Below are positions 1 through 7,053 of a DNA stretch of 34,384 nt, in pieces. The DNA is taken from contig CAZOFY010000019.1 in the NCBI GenBank assembly GCA_964579245.1, positions 1-34,384 on the forward strand. The letters run 5' to 3'. Source of the DNA: Firm-13 sp964579245. Lineage in GTDB: Bacteria > Bacillota > Clostridia > Saccharofermentanales > Saccharofermentanaceae. The stretch's first letter is position 1; every line of letters begins with the position of its first letter. Position numbers and translations under genes: made by a program. The notes beneath the pieces were generated by a model. It had not been told where the DNA came from, ran no database searches, and worked only from the letters and a program-made list of their open reading frames with translations.

Positions 1-105
1 CCGTTCTAGGCCGTAAATTCTCGTTCCCAACCCGTTCGCCGCCGCGGAAATACCGCCTGAGTTAGCGCTCTTGCTGTTCCAGGCGGTAAAATCTCATTCC
101 CAACC
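1..105 (-). repeat. 73-bp tandem repeat array, left end (about 1.4 units, minus orientation)
   Basis: Read on the minus strand, the motif GGTTGGGAAYGAGA followed by TTTACSGCCTRGAAC occurs twice, near 105-75 and 32-1, exactly 73 bp apart (the equivalent T of the core lies at 87 and 14). Between them, the arms TACCGCCTG (51-59) and CAGGCGGTA (80-88) form a 9-bp perfect inverted repeat around a 20-nt loop. The same unit with the same 73-bp period is found in the opposite orientation at 34272-34384. A period of 73 is not a multiple of three, so a repeated coding frame is unlikely. The array runs off the window start. TCCGCTG (108-114) with CAGCGGA (155-161) may be a decayed further hairpin. Function unknown. 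Confidence 0.85.
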
Positions 106-451
106 TCTCCGCTGGCGCGCAGCAGCGGCGGGCGCGACGCAGGGCAGGGCGGAGCAGCGGATAAGAAACCGATTGCTGTAATTCAGTAACACCAAAACTC
201 AAAATCGCATTCTTATGCATCGCCTAAAAGTTATGCGTTAGATTCTGAAACAACTGTCTCTTATCTGGCGTTTATATCCACCCAAAATACGTCAGTTCCG
301 TCTAAATGAAGTGCTCCCCCTTCTATCTCAGACGATTTTTATTCATCTGTCGACTTCAGGGGGAGCATGTCAAGCTTGCGGTTGCACTTTATACTGTGAC
401 AGATCCTCTGGCTCATTTCGAAGGAAAGTATTTCTTGCAAATAATCTGCGA
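106..451. other. Gene-free interval next to the repeat array
   Basis: No ORF here has a convincing ribosome binding site or recognisable protein. Positions 106-160 are very GC-rich and may be degenerate repeat. The rest is AT-richer and holds one notable structure, a 10-bp inverted repeat at 312-367 listed separately. I see no tRNA, rRNA or intact transposase gene. Confidence 0.6.
312..367. repeat. Perfect 10-bp inverted repeat, 56 bp end to end
   Basis: TGCTCCCCCT at 312-321 is matched by its exact reverse complement AGGGGGAGCA at 358-367. The 36-bp interior is AT-rich. The structure lies 85 bp beyond the stop codon of the SDR gene. It has no T-tract on either side, so it does not look like an ordinary intrinsic terminator. 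It could be a miniature inverted-repeat element, the scar of a mobile element, or a protein-binding dyad; the sequence alone does not decide. Confidence 0.5.
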
Positions 452-1210
452 TCAGACGCTCGTATAACCGCCATCGACCTTCAAATTCTGACCGGTGACA
501 TAGGAGGCTTCGTCGCTGGCAAGAAAAACCGCTGCCGCATTGAGCTCTCCCTCCGAACCGTATCGCGCCATCGGAACCGATGCTTGCATGAACCGGGAAA
601 AAGACTCCGTGCGAAGAACGTCCGCGGTCAGTTCCGTCTCGAAGTATCCGGGACTTAAGGTATTGCAGGTGATGTTGTATTTTGCAAGTTCTGCCGCCAC
701 GGCACGCGTGAAGTTCAGCACACCGCCCTTTGATGAGTGGTAGGCGACCGTATCCATTGCCGTGTTGCCAACCTGTCCGTAGATTGATGCAATATTAATG
801 ATTCGTCCGTAGTTCGCGCTGACCATCGGTTTGGCAAATGCGCGTGTAACCTTGAACACGCTCGTGAGATCCGCGTCGATAGTGAATTGCCAATCTTCAT
901 CGGTCATATCCAGCACGCCCGCGTTCCGTGAAGCGCCTGCATTATTGATCAGCACATCAATCTTGCCATATTCAGCCAGAACTGCTTGTGCCGCACGATC
1001 GATCTCTTCTGTATTTGTTACGTCACACTTGACCGGCAGGCAACGTACACCCGCTGCTCGAAAATCCGCTGCAATCTGTTCAAGGCGGTCGAGACGCCGC
1101 GCCAGGAGTGCAAGATCCGCACCCTGTTCCGCAAAACCCTTTGCCATCTGTAGACCTAATCCTGACGAAGCTCCGGTAATTACAACCACTCTTCCTTTGA
1201 GTGAAAACAT
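452..1210 (-). CDS. SDR-family NAD(P)-dependent oxidoreductase
   Basis: A 252-residue classical short-chain dehydrogenase/reductase, the usual length. It shows the nucleotide-binding TGASSGLG (residues 12-19), NNAG (89-92), catalytic Ser142, and the YxxxK pair Tyr157/Lys161 in AYHSSK, ending in the typical VTGQNLKVDGG segment. The fold is a cytoplasmic Rossmann enzyme. Overall it resembles gluconate 5-dehydrogenase and 3-oxoacyl-ACP-reductase-like members, but the substrate cannot be read from sequence. I chose the ATG at 1210 because GGGAGG lies 6 nt upstream of it; an in-frame GTG at 1234 has no such site. The gene is monocistronic, with no sugar-acid pathway genes beside it. Two dyads upstream suggest regulated expression. 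Confidence 0.9.
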   Translation of the reverse strand: MFSLKGRVVVITGASSGLGLQMAKGFAEQGADLALLARRLDRLEQIAADFRAAGVRCLPVKCDVTNTEEIDRAAQAVLAEYGKIDVLINNAGASRNAGVLDMTDEDWQFTIDADLTSVFKVTRAFAKPMVSANYGRIINIASIYGQVGNTAMDTVAYHSSKGGVLNFTRAVAAELAKYNITCNTLSPGYFETELTADVLRTESFSRFMQASVPMARYGSEGELNAAAVFLASDEASYVTGQNLKVDGGYTSV

Positions 1211-1263
1211 ATTTCTACCTCCCGATACATCCACGCTTTGTTATTCCTACTGATTATGTATGG

Positions 1264-1318
1264 ATTACTCAGTAATTTTACGTTAAGTCGGCTGCGGAGA
1301 CCGTATCATTTGTTACGG
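1264..1318. promoter_or_regulatory. Two dyad-symmetric elements upstream of the SDR gene
   Basis: ATTACT-C-AGTAAT (1264-1276) is a perfect 6-bp inverted repeat. CCGTATCATTTGTTACGG (1301-1318) is an 18-bp dyad with 7 of 9 pairs complementary. Both lie 54 to 108 bp upstream of the SDR start codon, where transcription-factor operators are common. I could not identify a convincing -10/-35 pair here, and no regulator gene is adjacent, so the operator role is inferred. Confidence 0.35.
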
Positions 1319-1421
1319 TTCTTCTTTGGCATGAGACAAGCTTTCTTTACCTGACGATTTTCATTTGTAGCTGTGCAGAATGAGGAATTACTTCTCGGAG
1401 ACTCTTCGGCGAAGTAAAATA

Positions 1422-2612
1422 CTATGATTTCTTCTCGAGAAAAGCCAGACGGACCTTATCAAATTCCTTCACGTCAAATCGCCGGTATCCGAGGCCCTCA
1501 TAAAAACGAATATTCTCCAGACTCTCTTCACCGGTGAACAGTTCGAACCGGGCACCGTGATAGCAGCTCTCGATCGATTTCATCAGTCGCTTGCCATAAC
1601 CGCGTTTCTGGTAATCCGGATGAACGACGAGCCGACCAATATAAGCGGTTCCGTCTTTCTCATACGCACGCACCGATCCAATGATCCGTCGATCTTCCGT
1701 AAGCTTCAGTATGACCATTGGCCGACTTTGATCCGAATATTGGTCGGCGAGCTCATCCAGTGACTGCGTCAGGGGAGAAATTTCCATGTTATCACATCGC
1801 AGGCCCTCTTCGTGAAAAGCAAGTTTCTGTAAAGCAAGGATCGCCGGCAAATCAGCCAACGTTGCGAACTCCGGCACAGGAAAAAGCCAGCTGTTGCCCT
1901 CCTGTTCGATGGCTATTCTTGTATACGGGCAAACGGCTATGCAGAGGCCGCAAAGTGAGTAACCCGGTTTTACTTTCCATGTGCGTTCCAGACAGACACG
2001 CCGACAGGAAAGCATATCGAAAAACTCCTCACGATCGGCTTCAATCGTCCAATTCGGCCCCTTGGGTGCTTTGCCGGGACAATTGCTCAGGCAGGCTGTA
2101 CAAGAACCGCAAAGCGATACGTTGATGGGCTCCGGCGTCACAAGCGGTGCGTCCGTAAGCACAGATATCAGGCGTACGGAGCCGCCGCGCTCCTTTGTGA
2201 TCAGAAGCGCATTTTTCCCGATCCAGCCGAGGGCTGCGCGCGTCGCAACCGTCTTGTGAGGAAGAACGGTTGCGTGCTGTTGATAGCTGTATGCGACTCT
2301 GTCGCGAGTTAAGGCAAGGGCGGAAAATCCTGCGGCCCGGATCTTCTCCTCAGCCAGACTAGCAAGACGGTCCAGCAGACCGTTCAAACGATCATATTCA
2401 TCACAGTAAGCCGGATCGACTCCGATCGCAAGACGGTTGACCAGCTTCAGGTCAACGGCAACCGAAATAGACAACGCCCGGGGAAAGCCCTGACGCTGTT
2501 CTGCCGGAACCGAGGAAAGGTCGGCCGGAAGAACCTTCCATGCACCGGCGGAGATAAGCTCACTCTGTAGCGTGTTAAAATCAAAGTCATCAGAAGATCG
2601 TTTTGTAAACAT
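1422..2612 (-). CDS. QueG-like two-[4Fe-4S] ferredoxin domain fused to a GNAT acetyltransferase
   Basis: The 396-residue protein has two parts. Residues 1-240 resemble epoxyqueuosine-reductase (QueG)-like proteins: the signature GWIGKNALLIT lies at 129-139, and two cysteine clusters follow, CxxCxxCxxxCP (Cys168, 171, 174, 178) and CxxCxxxCP (Cys221, 224, 228), with Cys203/207 nearby, as for two [4Fe-4S] clusters. The C-terminal HEAT-repeat tRNA-binding part of true QueG is absent. Residues 245-396 are instead a GNAT domain with acetyl-CoA motif A, VVHPDYQKRGYGKRLM (329-344). True QueG makes queuosine in tRNA; without the HEAT repeats I would not assign that role. Start ATG follows a GGAGG about 9 nt upstream. 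It is divergent from the next gene through overlapping promoters. The domain calls are solid; the combined function is unknown. Confidence 0.85.
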   Translation of the reverse strand: MFTKRSSDDFDFNTLQSELISAGAWKVLPADLSSVPAEQRQGFPRALSISVAVDLKLVNRLAIGVDPAYCDEYDRLNGLLDRLASLAEEKIRAAGFSALALTRDRVAYSYQQHATVLPHKTVATRAALGWIGKNALLITKERGGSVRLISVLTDAPLVTPEPINVSLCGSCTACLSNCPGKAPKGPNWTIEADREEFFDMLSCRRVCLERTWKVKPGYSLCGLCIAVCPYTRIAIEQEGNSWLFPVPEFATLADLPAILALQKLAFHEEGLRCDNMEISPLTQSLDELADQYSDQSRPMVILKLTEDRRIIGSVRAYEKDGTAYIGRLVVHPDYQKRGYGKRLMKSIESCYHGARFELFTGEESLENIRFYEGLGYRRFDVKEFDKVRLAFLEKKS

Positions 2613-2661
2613 GAGAGGTCCCTCCGGTCAGCGAAATAGAAGTCGGGTATTCCCTTGAAAC

Positions 2662-2690
2662 ATCATACGCCTCTCGAAAAGCTCTGACAA
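2662..2690 (-). promoter_or_regulatory. SigA-type promoter for the ferredoxin-GNAT gene
   Basis: On the minus strand TTGTCA (2690-2685) is followed after 17 bp by TATGAT (2667-2662). The start codon is about 50 bp further on. The -35 hexamer overlaps that of the plus-strand promoter of the divergent gene. Confidence 0.7.
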
Positions 2691-2712
2691 ATCCCTTTTC
2701 GAACGGTATAAT
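2684..2712 (+). promoter_or_regulatory. SigA-type promoter for the GT4/PlsC fusion gene
   Basis: CTGACA (2684-2689), 17-bp spacer, TATAAT (2707-2712); the start codon is 35 bp downstream of the -10. Its -35 occupies nearly the same bases as the opposite-strand -35 of the ferredoxin-GNAT gene, so RNA polymerase cannot occupy both at once. Confidence 0.75.
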
Positions 2713-2747
2713 ATGATTTGCACAAGAAATAGAGGATATCAGGCAAA

Positions 2748-4142
2748 ATGCGAATTGTACTCATAGCAGACACAATCGATCCCGCCATTCCCGGATTACC
2801 GCGTATGGCATACCACCTGTTGCAGCGCATGTGCGGCCTGGGTTACGAAGTGCGTGTGGTGGCCTGTCGCGCGAATCCCGGGGAATGGTTTGGCGGATCT
2901 CAGAACGTGCCGGAACAAGATGTGGCACCTTCTTTTTCCTATGTGAGACGGCGCTGTATGCCTTTTCTTTCCCGTTCGGCCAAGCGTTTCGGCGTCATTT
3001 ACGGAAGGCCCGAAGAGAAGATTCTTGTGGATGCCTTAGAGGGTGCCGATCTCGTCCATATTGCTATGCCGTTCGCTCTGGGCAACAAAGCCGAGCAGCT
3101 GGCCCGCCGCAGGAAGATTCCCGTCATTGCATCCGTACCGCTCGATAACCAGGGCTTTCTCGCACTCTCCGGTCTTCCTTTTTTTCGTAAGAAGCCGGGC
3201 ACCGCATATTGGTATTTCTACAACGAATTCTATTGCAAGTTCTCAAATCTCCTTTGCGCAACAGAGTCGATCCGTGCGGCACTTCCAACCTATGACTACT
3301 CGGCGCGGCTCCACGTGATCACCGACGAGGAGCTCGAGAAAGCCGAGACACAAGCCCGGCTTGACTCGGTCTACAGAAAAGCGATCGAAGACGATCGCCT
3401 AACGTATGAAGACGGGAGCCGACAGATTTTTCGGCGCAATTGGGCAATCCTCTCCTCGAGCATCGATGTGACGGATCCATACAAAAAGGTCGGCTTGTTT
3501 TTCCGGGTCTGGTATGCCCTCGTCTACTATTGGATTGCCTTTAGTGCTGCGATGATCAGCTTCTTTGTATACGGTTTTCGTCGACACGGAATGAAGAATC
3601 TTCGCGGGTTCAACGGCGGTGCGGTCACTGTCAGCAACCACATACACAATGTCGACGGAGCTTTTGTCGCGGCATCCATGCTGCCGAAGCGGATCTGCTT
3701 TACAAGCATTGAGGGAAATTTCCGCCTTCCTGTCGTTCGTTGGTTGGTCAAATGGATCAGCGTCGTTCCGATTCCGACATCGACACACCGGATGAAGGAT
3801 TTTTTTGCGATGACGACCGAGCAACTTCGCGAAGGAAAGCGCGTGCATTTCTATCCCGAGGGCAGTCTGTGGCCCTATGCAGAAGAGCTCCGCCCTTTCA
3901 AGAAAGGTGCTTTTCGCATGGCCGCCGATGCCGGAGTGCCCGTGATTCCGCTGGTGATTCTGCAGCGCAGAGCCAGAGGTCCCTTACGGTTTCTTCGGAA
4001 AAATCCGCTCTTCTCCGTGATGGTATGCGCGCCGGTCTATCCGGACAAATCTCTATCCGGAACCAAACAAATCGAGGACATGCGGCTCCGCGCGCAACAC
4101 GCGATGACCGATGTCCTCGAGAAAAGCAAAGAAAAGACGTAA
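2748..4142 (+). CDS. Fusion: glycosyltransferase-4 N-terminal-like domain plus PlsC-type acyltransferase
   Basis: The 464-residue protein begins like a family-4 glycosyltransferase N-terminal Rossmann domain (MRIVLIADTIDP, then a GYEVRVVAC strand and a DLVHIAMPFA strand, residues 1-190). The C-terminal nucleotide-sugar-binding half of such enzymes is missing. After a charged linker (about 190-240) and hydrophobic helices at about 250-276 comes a lysophospholipid acyltransferase domain with the HxxxxD motif in NHIHNVD (297-303) and FYPEGS (368-373). The acyltransferase half has intact motifs and probably acylates a lysophosphatidate-like acceptor at the membrane. Whether the first half is catalytic, or binds a glycolipid acceptor, is unknown. 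The gene has its own promoter and converges on 4151-4402 with only 8 bp between stop codons. Domain calls are good; the joint function is inference. Confidence 0.82.
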   Translation: MRIVLIADTIDPAIPGLPRMAYHLLQRMCGLGYEVRVVACRANPGEWFGGSQNVPEQDVAPSFSYVRRRCMPFLSRSAKRFGVIYGRPEEKILVDALEGADLVHIAMPFALGNKAEQLARRRKIPVIASVPLDNQGFLALSGLPFFRKKPGTAYWYFYNEFYCKFSNLLCATESIRAALPTYDYSARLHVITDEELEKAETQARLDSVYRKAIEDDRLTYEDGSRQIFRRNWAILSSSIDVTDPYKKVGLFFRVWYALVYYWIAFSAAMISFFVYGFRRHGMKNLRGFNGGAVTVSNHIHNVDGAFVAASMLPKRICFTSIEGNFRLPVVRWLVKWISVVPIPTSTHRMKDFFAMTTEQLREGKRVHFYPEGSLWPYAEELRPFKKGAFRMAADAGVPVIPLVILQRRARGPLRFLRKNPLFSVMVCAPVYPDKSLSGTKQIEDMRLRAQHAMTDVLEKSKEKT

Positions 4143-4150
4143 GGCTCGGA

Positions 4151-4402
4151 TTAAAGCTCCATCGTCGCGACGGTTATCCCGCCGATCGCCTCGAGCTCTG
4201 CCTTCATGGCCGACACCTCTTCATCTGTCCCCGATACAAATTCCAATACGATATAGCCCTGCTCGCTGCAGGCTTCCGCTGAAGCGTCGTGAAATCCGAG
4301 GCGCGTATTAATGATACAGCCATACTTCGTCAAAACATCCTGGAGAGCCTTTGCTGTTTCCTGTCTCTGACTGACTTTAAGTCCCATAATTAGTTTGCCC
4401 AT
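4151..4402 (-). CDS. Small ACT-like protein, possibly of the TM1266 / iron-only hydrogenase regulator family
   Basis: This 83-residue soluble protein has an alternating beta-alpha-beta pattern. It starts with a strand followed by SQRQETAKALQDVLTKYG, then a central CIINTRLGFHD strand, and ends with EAIGGITVATMEL. That layout and length match small ferredoxin-fold proteins such as the TM1266 family, which often sit beside [FeFe]-hydrogenase maturation genes. No hyd genes are present here, so the assignment is tentative. The ATG follows a GGAGG about 8 nt upstream. It is the last of three minus-strand genes after the two small membrane proteins (18 bp from the preceding stop) and is probably co-transcribed with them. 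Confidence 0.7.
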   Translation of the reverse strand: MGKLIMGLKVSQRQETAKALQDVLTKYGCIINTRLGFHDASAEACSEQGYIVLEFVSGTDEEVSAMKAELEAIGGITVATMEL

Positions 4403-4420
4403 AATAGATACCTCCCTCAG

Positions 4421-4909
4421 TTATACTGCGTAGTTGGTGTAATTCGGATCCGGAATAAAGGGCTGATTGCGAAGATACAACAGAAAAAACGGACGCGTTA
4501 CGGGAAATATTGTGGAGAAAACCGTGAACAGAGCTTCGTTCCCTCCGTCGAAAAGCCGAAAAAATCGATAGGATACATATATACCGGCAACGAGTAAGCA
4601 AAGTCCGCCTGCAAAAGCGATGATCGCTCCCAGGATGGGAATGAATCCCAGGATGGTCAGAATGATTCCGATTCCATAAATACAGCCAACGTACACCCAC
4701 GGAAAGTATAAGATTGTCTTATCATTAACCTTGAGCTCGCTTCCGATGATCTCGGCAAACAGATAGTCCTGCGCGACAGGTATCCATGCCAGATAGGGGT
4801 GCTGGATGCCCCTTCTCTGTGCAATGGTATACAGGGAAATCGCTGTAACAATGTAAAGTCCCAACAAGAATAAGGGAATGATTGTCCAGAGCAAGATGAA
4901 AAAAATCAC
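4421..4909 (-). CDS. Small multi-spanning membrane protein, paralogue of its upstream neighbour
   Basis: About 162 residues with roughly four hydrophobic segments. It shares blocks with the next gene upstream: IAQRRGI-HPYLAWIP-AQ-YL-AEIIG, FPW-YVG and a C-terminal FLYLR-PF, so the two arose by tandem duplication. Polar HPYLAWIP lies just after the first membrane helix. No enzymatic motif is recognisable; the function is unknown. I chose the GTG at 4909 because AGAGGT lies 7 nt upstream; a TTG at 4927 is in frame but has no good ribosome site. It sits just downstream of its paralogue and is probably in the same transcript. Confidence 0.75.
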   Translation of the reverse strand: MIFFILLWTIIPLFLLGLYIVTAISLYTIAQRRGIQHPYLAWIPVAQDYLFAEIIGSELKVNDKTILYFPWVYVGCIYGIGIILTILGFIPILGAIIAFAGGLCLLVAGIYVSYRFFRLFDGGNEALFTVFSTIFPVTRPFFLLYLRNQPFIPDPNYTNYAV

Positions 4910-4932
4910 TGCAAGTACCTCTTTCAATAGAT

Positions 4933-5472
4933 TTATGCGACCGTGACAACAGCCTCTTCCTCAGCAAAGGGCATCTTGCGCAGGTAGAGAAAAATGAAGG
5001 GAATGGCAACGGGTACTATGGCAGACAGAATTGTGAACACTACCTCATTGCCCGTTGCGAAGGATTTATAGAAACGATAAAGCACGTAGACATTGATGGC
5101 ATAGATAGCAGGACCCATCAGGAGTCGGAGCAGAAAGCCTATAACCGGTATGACTCTCAATACTTGACGAATAATGAAAGAGCCATAGTTGATGCCAACA
5201 TAGATCCAGGGAAACTGCGGGATTGTCTTTGTGCCGACCTTAAGATTGGTACCGATAATCTCAGCGTATAGATAGGTCTGGGCAAAAGGAATCCATGCCA
5301 GATACGGGTGTTCGATGCCCCTTCTCTGTGCGATGTGATAGAGCGAAAACGCTGTTAAAAGGAAGTAAGCCAACCAGAGGACTAGGAATACTGCAACAAG
5401 TGTAAAAATAAAAACCGCGAACGTACCGGTTAAAAGCCCAATAATGAGATCGTATATGTGCCTGTCATCCAT
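4933..5472 (-). CDS. Small multi-spanning membrane protein (first of a tandem pair)
   Basis: A 179-residue hydrophobic protein with an N-terminal helix (residues about 10-40), then HIAQRRGIEHPYLAWIPFAQ, a short polar stretch LKVGTKTIPQFPW, and further hydrophobic helices, ending FLYLRKMPF and an acidic tail. The family is the same as the gene downstream. No signal peptide cleavage site or catalytic motif is visible, and I do not recognise a function. AGGAGG lies 6 to 7 nt before the ATG, so the start is secure. It heads a likely three-gene operon ending with the ACT-like gene at 4151. Confidence 0.8.
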   Translation of the reverse strand: MDDRHIYDLIIGLLTGTFAVFIFTLVAVFLVLWLAYFLLTAFSLYHIAQRRGIEHPYLAWIPFAQTYLYAEIIGTNLKVGTKTIPQFPWIYVGINYGSFIIRQVLRVIPVIGFLLRLLMGPAIYAINVYVLYRFYKSFATGNEVVFTILSAIVPVAIPFIFLYLRKMPFAEEEAVVTVA

Positions 5473-5530
5473 AGTAATTCCTCCTGTTAAAAAATCGTAG
5501 CGGGCGAAGAGCCACGCACCTTATGCGATA

Positions 5531-5559
5531 AACGTACAGTATTTTGAAGCATCCGTCAA
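5531..5559 (-). promoter_or_regulatory. Possible promoter for the small membrane protein operon
   Basis: On the minus strand TTGACG (5559-5554) is followed after 17 bp by TACGTT (5536-5531). The -35 is good but the -10 matches consensus at only about half its positions, so this is tentative. It lies between the PlsC stop codon and the first small membrane protein gene. Confidence 0.3.
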
Positions 5560-5563
5560 TGTA

Positions 5564-6883
5564 TCAGCCGGGCATTGTCCTGGCAGCCTCCTGTAGGCAT
5601 TGGATAATCAGCTGCAGCTCCAGGACACGTTGGCCGTTCTGCATGATGAAGCGGTTGATCACTCCTCCGTTCTCTGTGAGTTCGAAACGCTTCCCATACT
5701 CCGCACTGATTCCGCGAATCTTCTCAACGGGGAACGACTTAGTCACGACCGGTGCCTTTTCGATCACTTCTGCAGGAGTGTTTCTCTTGCTCCTGGCTGC
5801 CTTGAGTTCCTTCTTCGAATAGGTAATCCCGTCCTCGATTGCACATTCCGTGCCTTCGTATATAATACTGCCATTCTTCACTGAGATAGTGCCTCTGCCG
5901 ACCTCCCGGTATTCATACTCTCCCCAGGGGCGAAGCAGAATTGTAGGCTCGGTGAACACAAACGAAGTATCCTTAACATGGAGACGGACGCGATCCTTCT
6001 CCCATTCCTTCCAGGCATGCAGATCCGGTAAAACACGATCCTGCTCCGTCACCGGATGGAAAAAATAACTGCCGTCCATTCGGGCCTGATTGCCGCACTT
6101 CGTACAACGGATCAAGTCCTTATCAGCAACTGTCGCGTTTTCAGCCTCACAGCGAGGGCAAACATAAGCAATATTCTGCGCGCCGGCAGCAATTGATTTG
6201 CTCTTAAAGGTGCGGGGGTTCTCGCGAAGCCAATCGTTTTCGTTGTACTTCAAGTGCCGAAGCATGATCTGATGAACCTCTTCGACCGTCATCGCCTCGA
6301 CCTCCTCCACCGAATAGGCGCGTGAGATATGGCCGGTTATTCGCCCGCGCCGAAACGAGTTCGTGCTCCACCGCGGCCACGTTGCGTATGCGCCGTTTGA
6401 CACGAGAAAAGCCATGCCGCTGTTCGTCTTCTTGATCATACGAGCCAAAGCATCATCGACCTGAATACTTGTCCCATCGACAAATCTTGTGCCTTCAGGA
6501 AAAATTCCGAGAGTACCGCCGCGCTTCAGCACAGACAGCATCGCCTTTACAGCACGCGAATCGGAACGAAATTGCACTTTGGGAATGCATCCTCCGCCGG
6601 CAAACATCGGTCCAATAATCCGACTCCGAAACAGAAAGGCTCCTGCGACAAAATTGATCTTCCTGCCGTAAAGGGCCATTGCCATAACAAACGGATCCAA
6701 ATAGGACGGGTGATTCCCCATGACGACCAAGGGGCCCTTCATCTTTGTGACGACAGGGTCCTTCTTCACGCGAATACCGTAGTAATATTTCGCGAAATTC
6801 ACGACAATCATTTCTCCGATAAAATGAAAGAGAAACCAGTTCGGTTCATGCCCAAGCTTCAACTGTTGCTTTTCCTCAGCCAT
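5564..6883 (-). CDS. PlsC-family lysophospholipid acyltransferase with internal zinc ribbon
   Basis: A 439-residue protein. Residues 50-220 hold a complete acyltransferase core: the HxxxxD box in NHPSYLD (57-63), GGCIPK further on (97-102), and FPEGTR (128-133). This is much longer than the usual 200-250 residues of PlsC. Residues 235-275 add a four-cysteine zinc ribbon, CPRC (242-245) and CTKC (260-263), and the rest (about 280-439) is a beta-rich tail with no family I recognise. The acyltransferase half should transfer acyl chains to a lysophospholipid at the inner membrane face. I chose the ATG at 6883 because AAGGAG lies 6 nt upstream, rather than the start 14 codons earlier. It is the second PlsC gene within 4 kb. 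Confidence 0.85.
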   Translation of the reverse strand: MAEEKQQLKLGHEPNWFLFHFIGEMIVVNFAKYYYGIRVKKDPVVTKMKGPLVVMGNHPSYLDPFVMAMALYGRKINFVAGAFLFRSRIIGPMFAGGGCIPKVQFRSDSRAVKAMLSVLKRGGTLGIFPEGTRFVDGTSIQVDDALARMIKKTNSGMAFLVSNGAYATWPRWSTNSFRRGRITGHISRAYSVEEVEAMTVEEVHQIMLRHLKYNENDWLRENPRTFKSKSIAAGAQNIAYVCPRCEAENATVADKDLIRCTKCGNQARMDGSYFFHPVTEQDRVLPDLHAWKEWEKDRVRLHVKDTSFVFTEPTILLRPWGEYEYREVGRGTISVKNGSIIYEGTECAIEDGITYSKKELKAARSKRNTPAEVIEKAPVVTKSFPVEKIRGISAEYGKRFELTENGGVINRFIMQNGQRVLELQLIIQCLQEAARTMPG

Positions 6884-6927
6884 TCTATACTCCTTGTTTA
6901 CTCTGAATGGCATACGTCCATTCATAA

Positions 6928-6957
6928 GGTATAGACCAATCTGACATAAATTGATAA
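6928..6957 (-). promoter_or_regulatory. Possible promoter for the zinc-ribbon PlsC gene
   Basis: On the minus strand TTATCA (6957-6952), 18-bp spacer, TATACC (6933-6928), about 45 bp before the start codon. Both hexamers keep most consensus bases, but the spacing is at the long end. Confidence 0.4.
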
Positions 6958-7053
6958 CATCTGTTTCGTATTATACAGGAGTAAGACCTTTTTGGCACGG
7001 TGAGAATCATCTTTCCGAATATCAGCCAAATCGTCTCAGAGGATAAGGATTGT

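Noticed and set aside
1..105. CRISPR array as an explanation for the end repeats
   Set aside because: The whole 73-bp unit is similar between copies, without short identical repeats separated by unique spacers, and no cas genes are present.
311..658. A 115-codon plus-strand open frame over the end of the SDR gene
   Set aside because: It is antisense to the SDR C-terminus for a large part, has no ribosome site, and shows no protein-like pattern.
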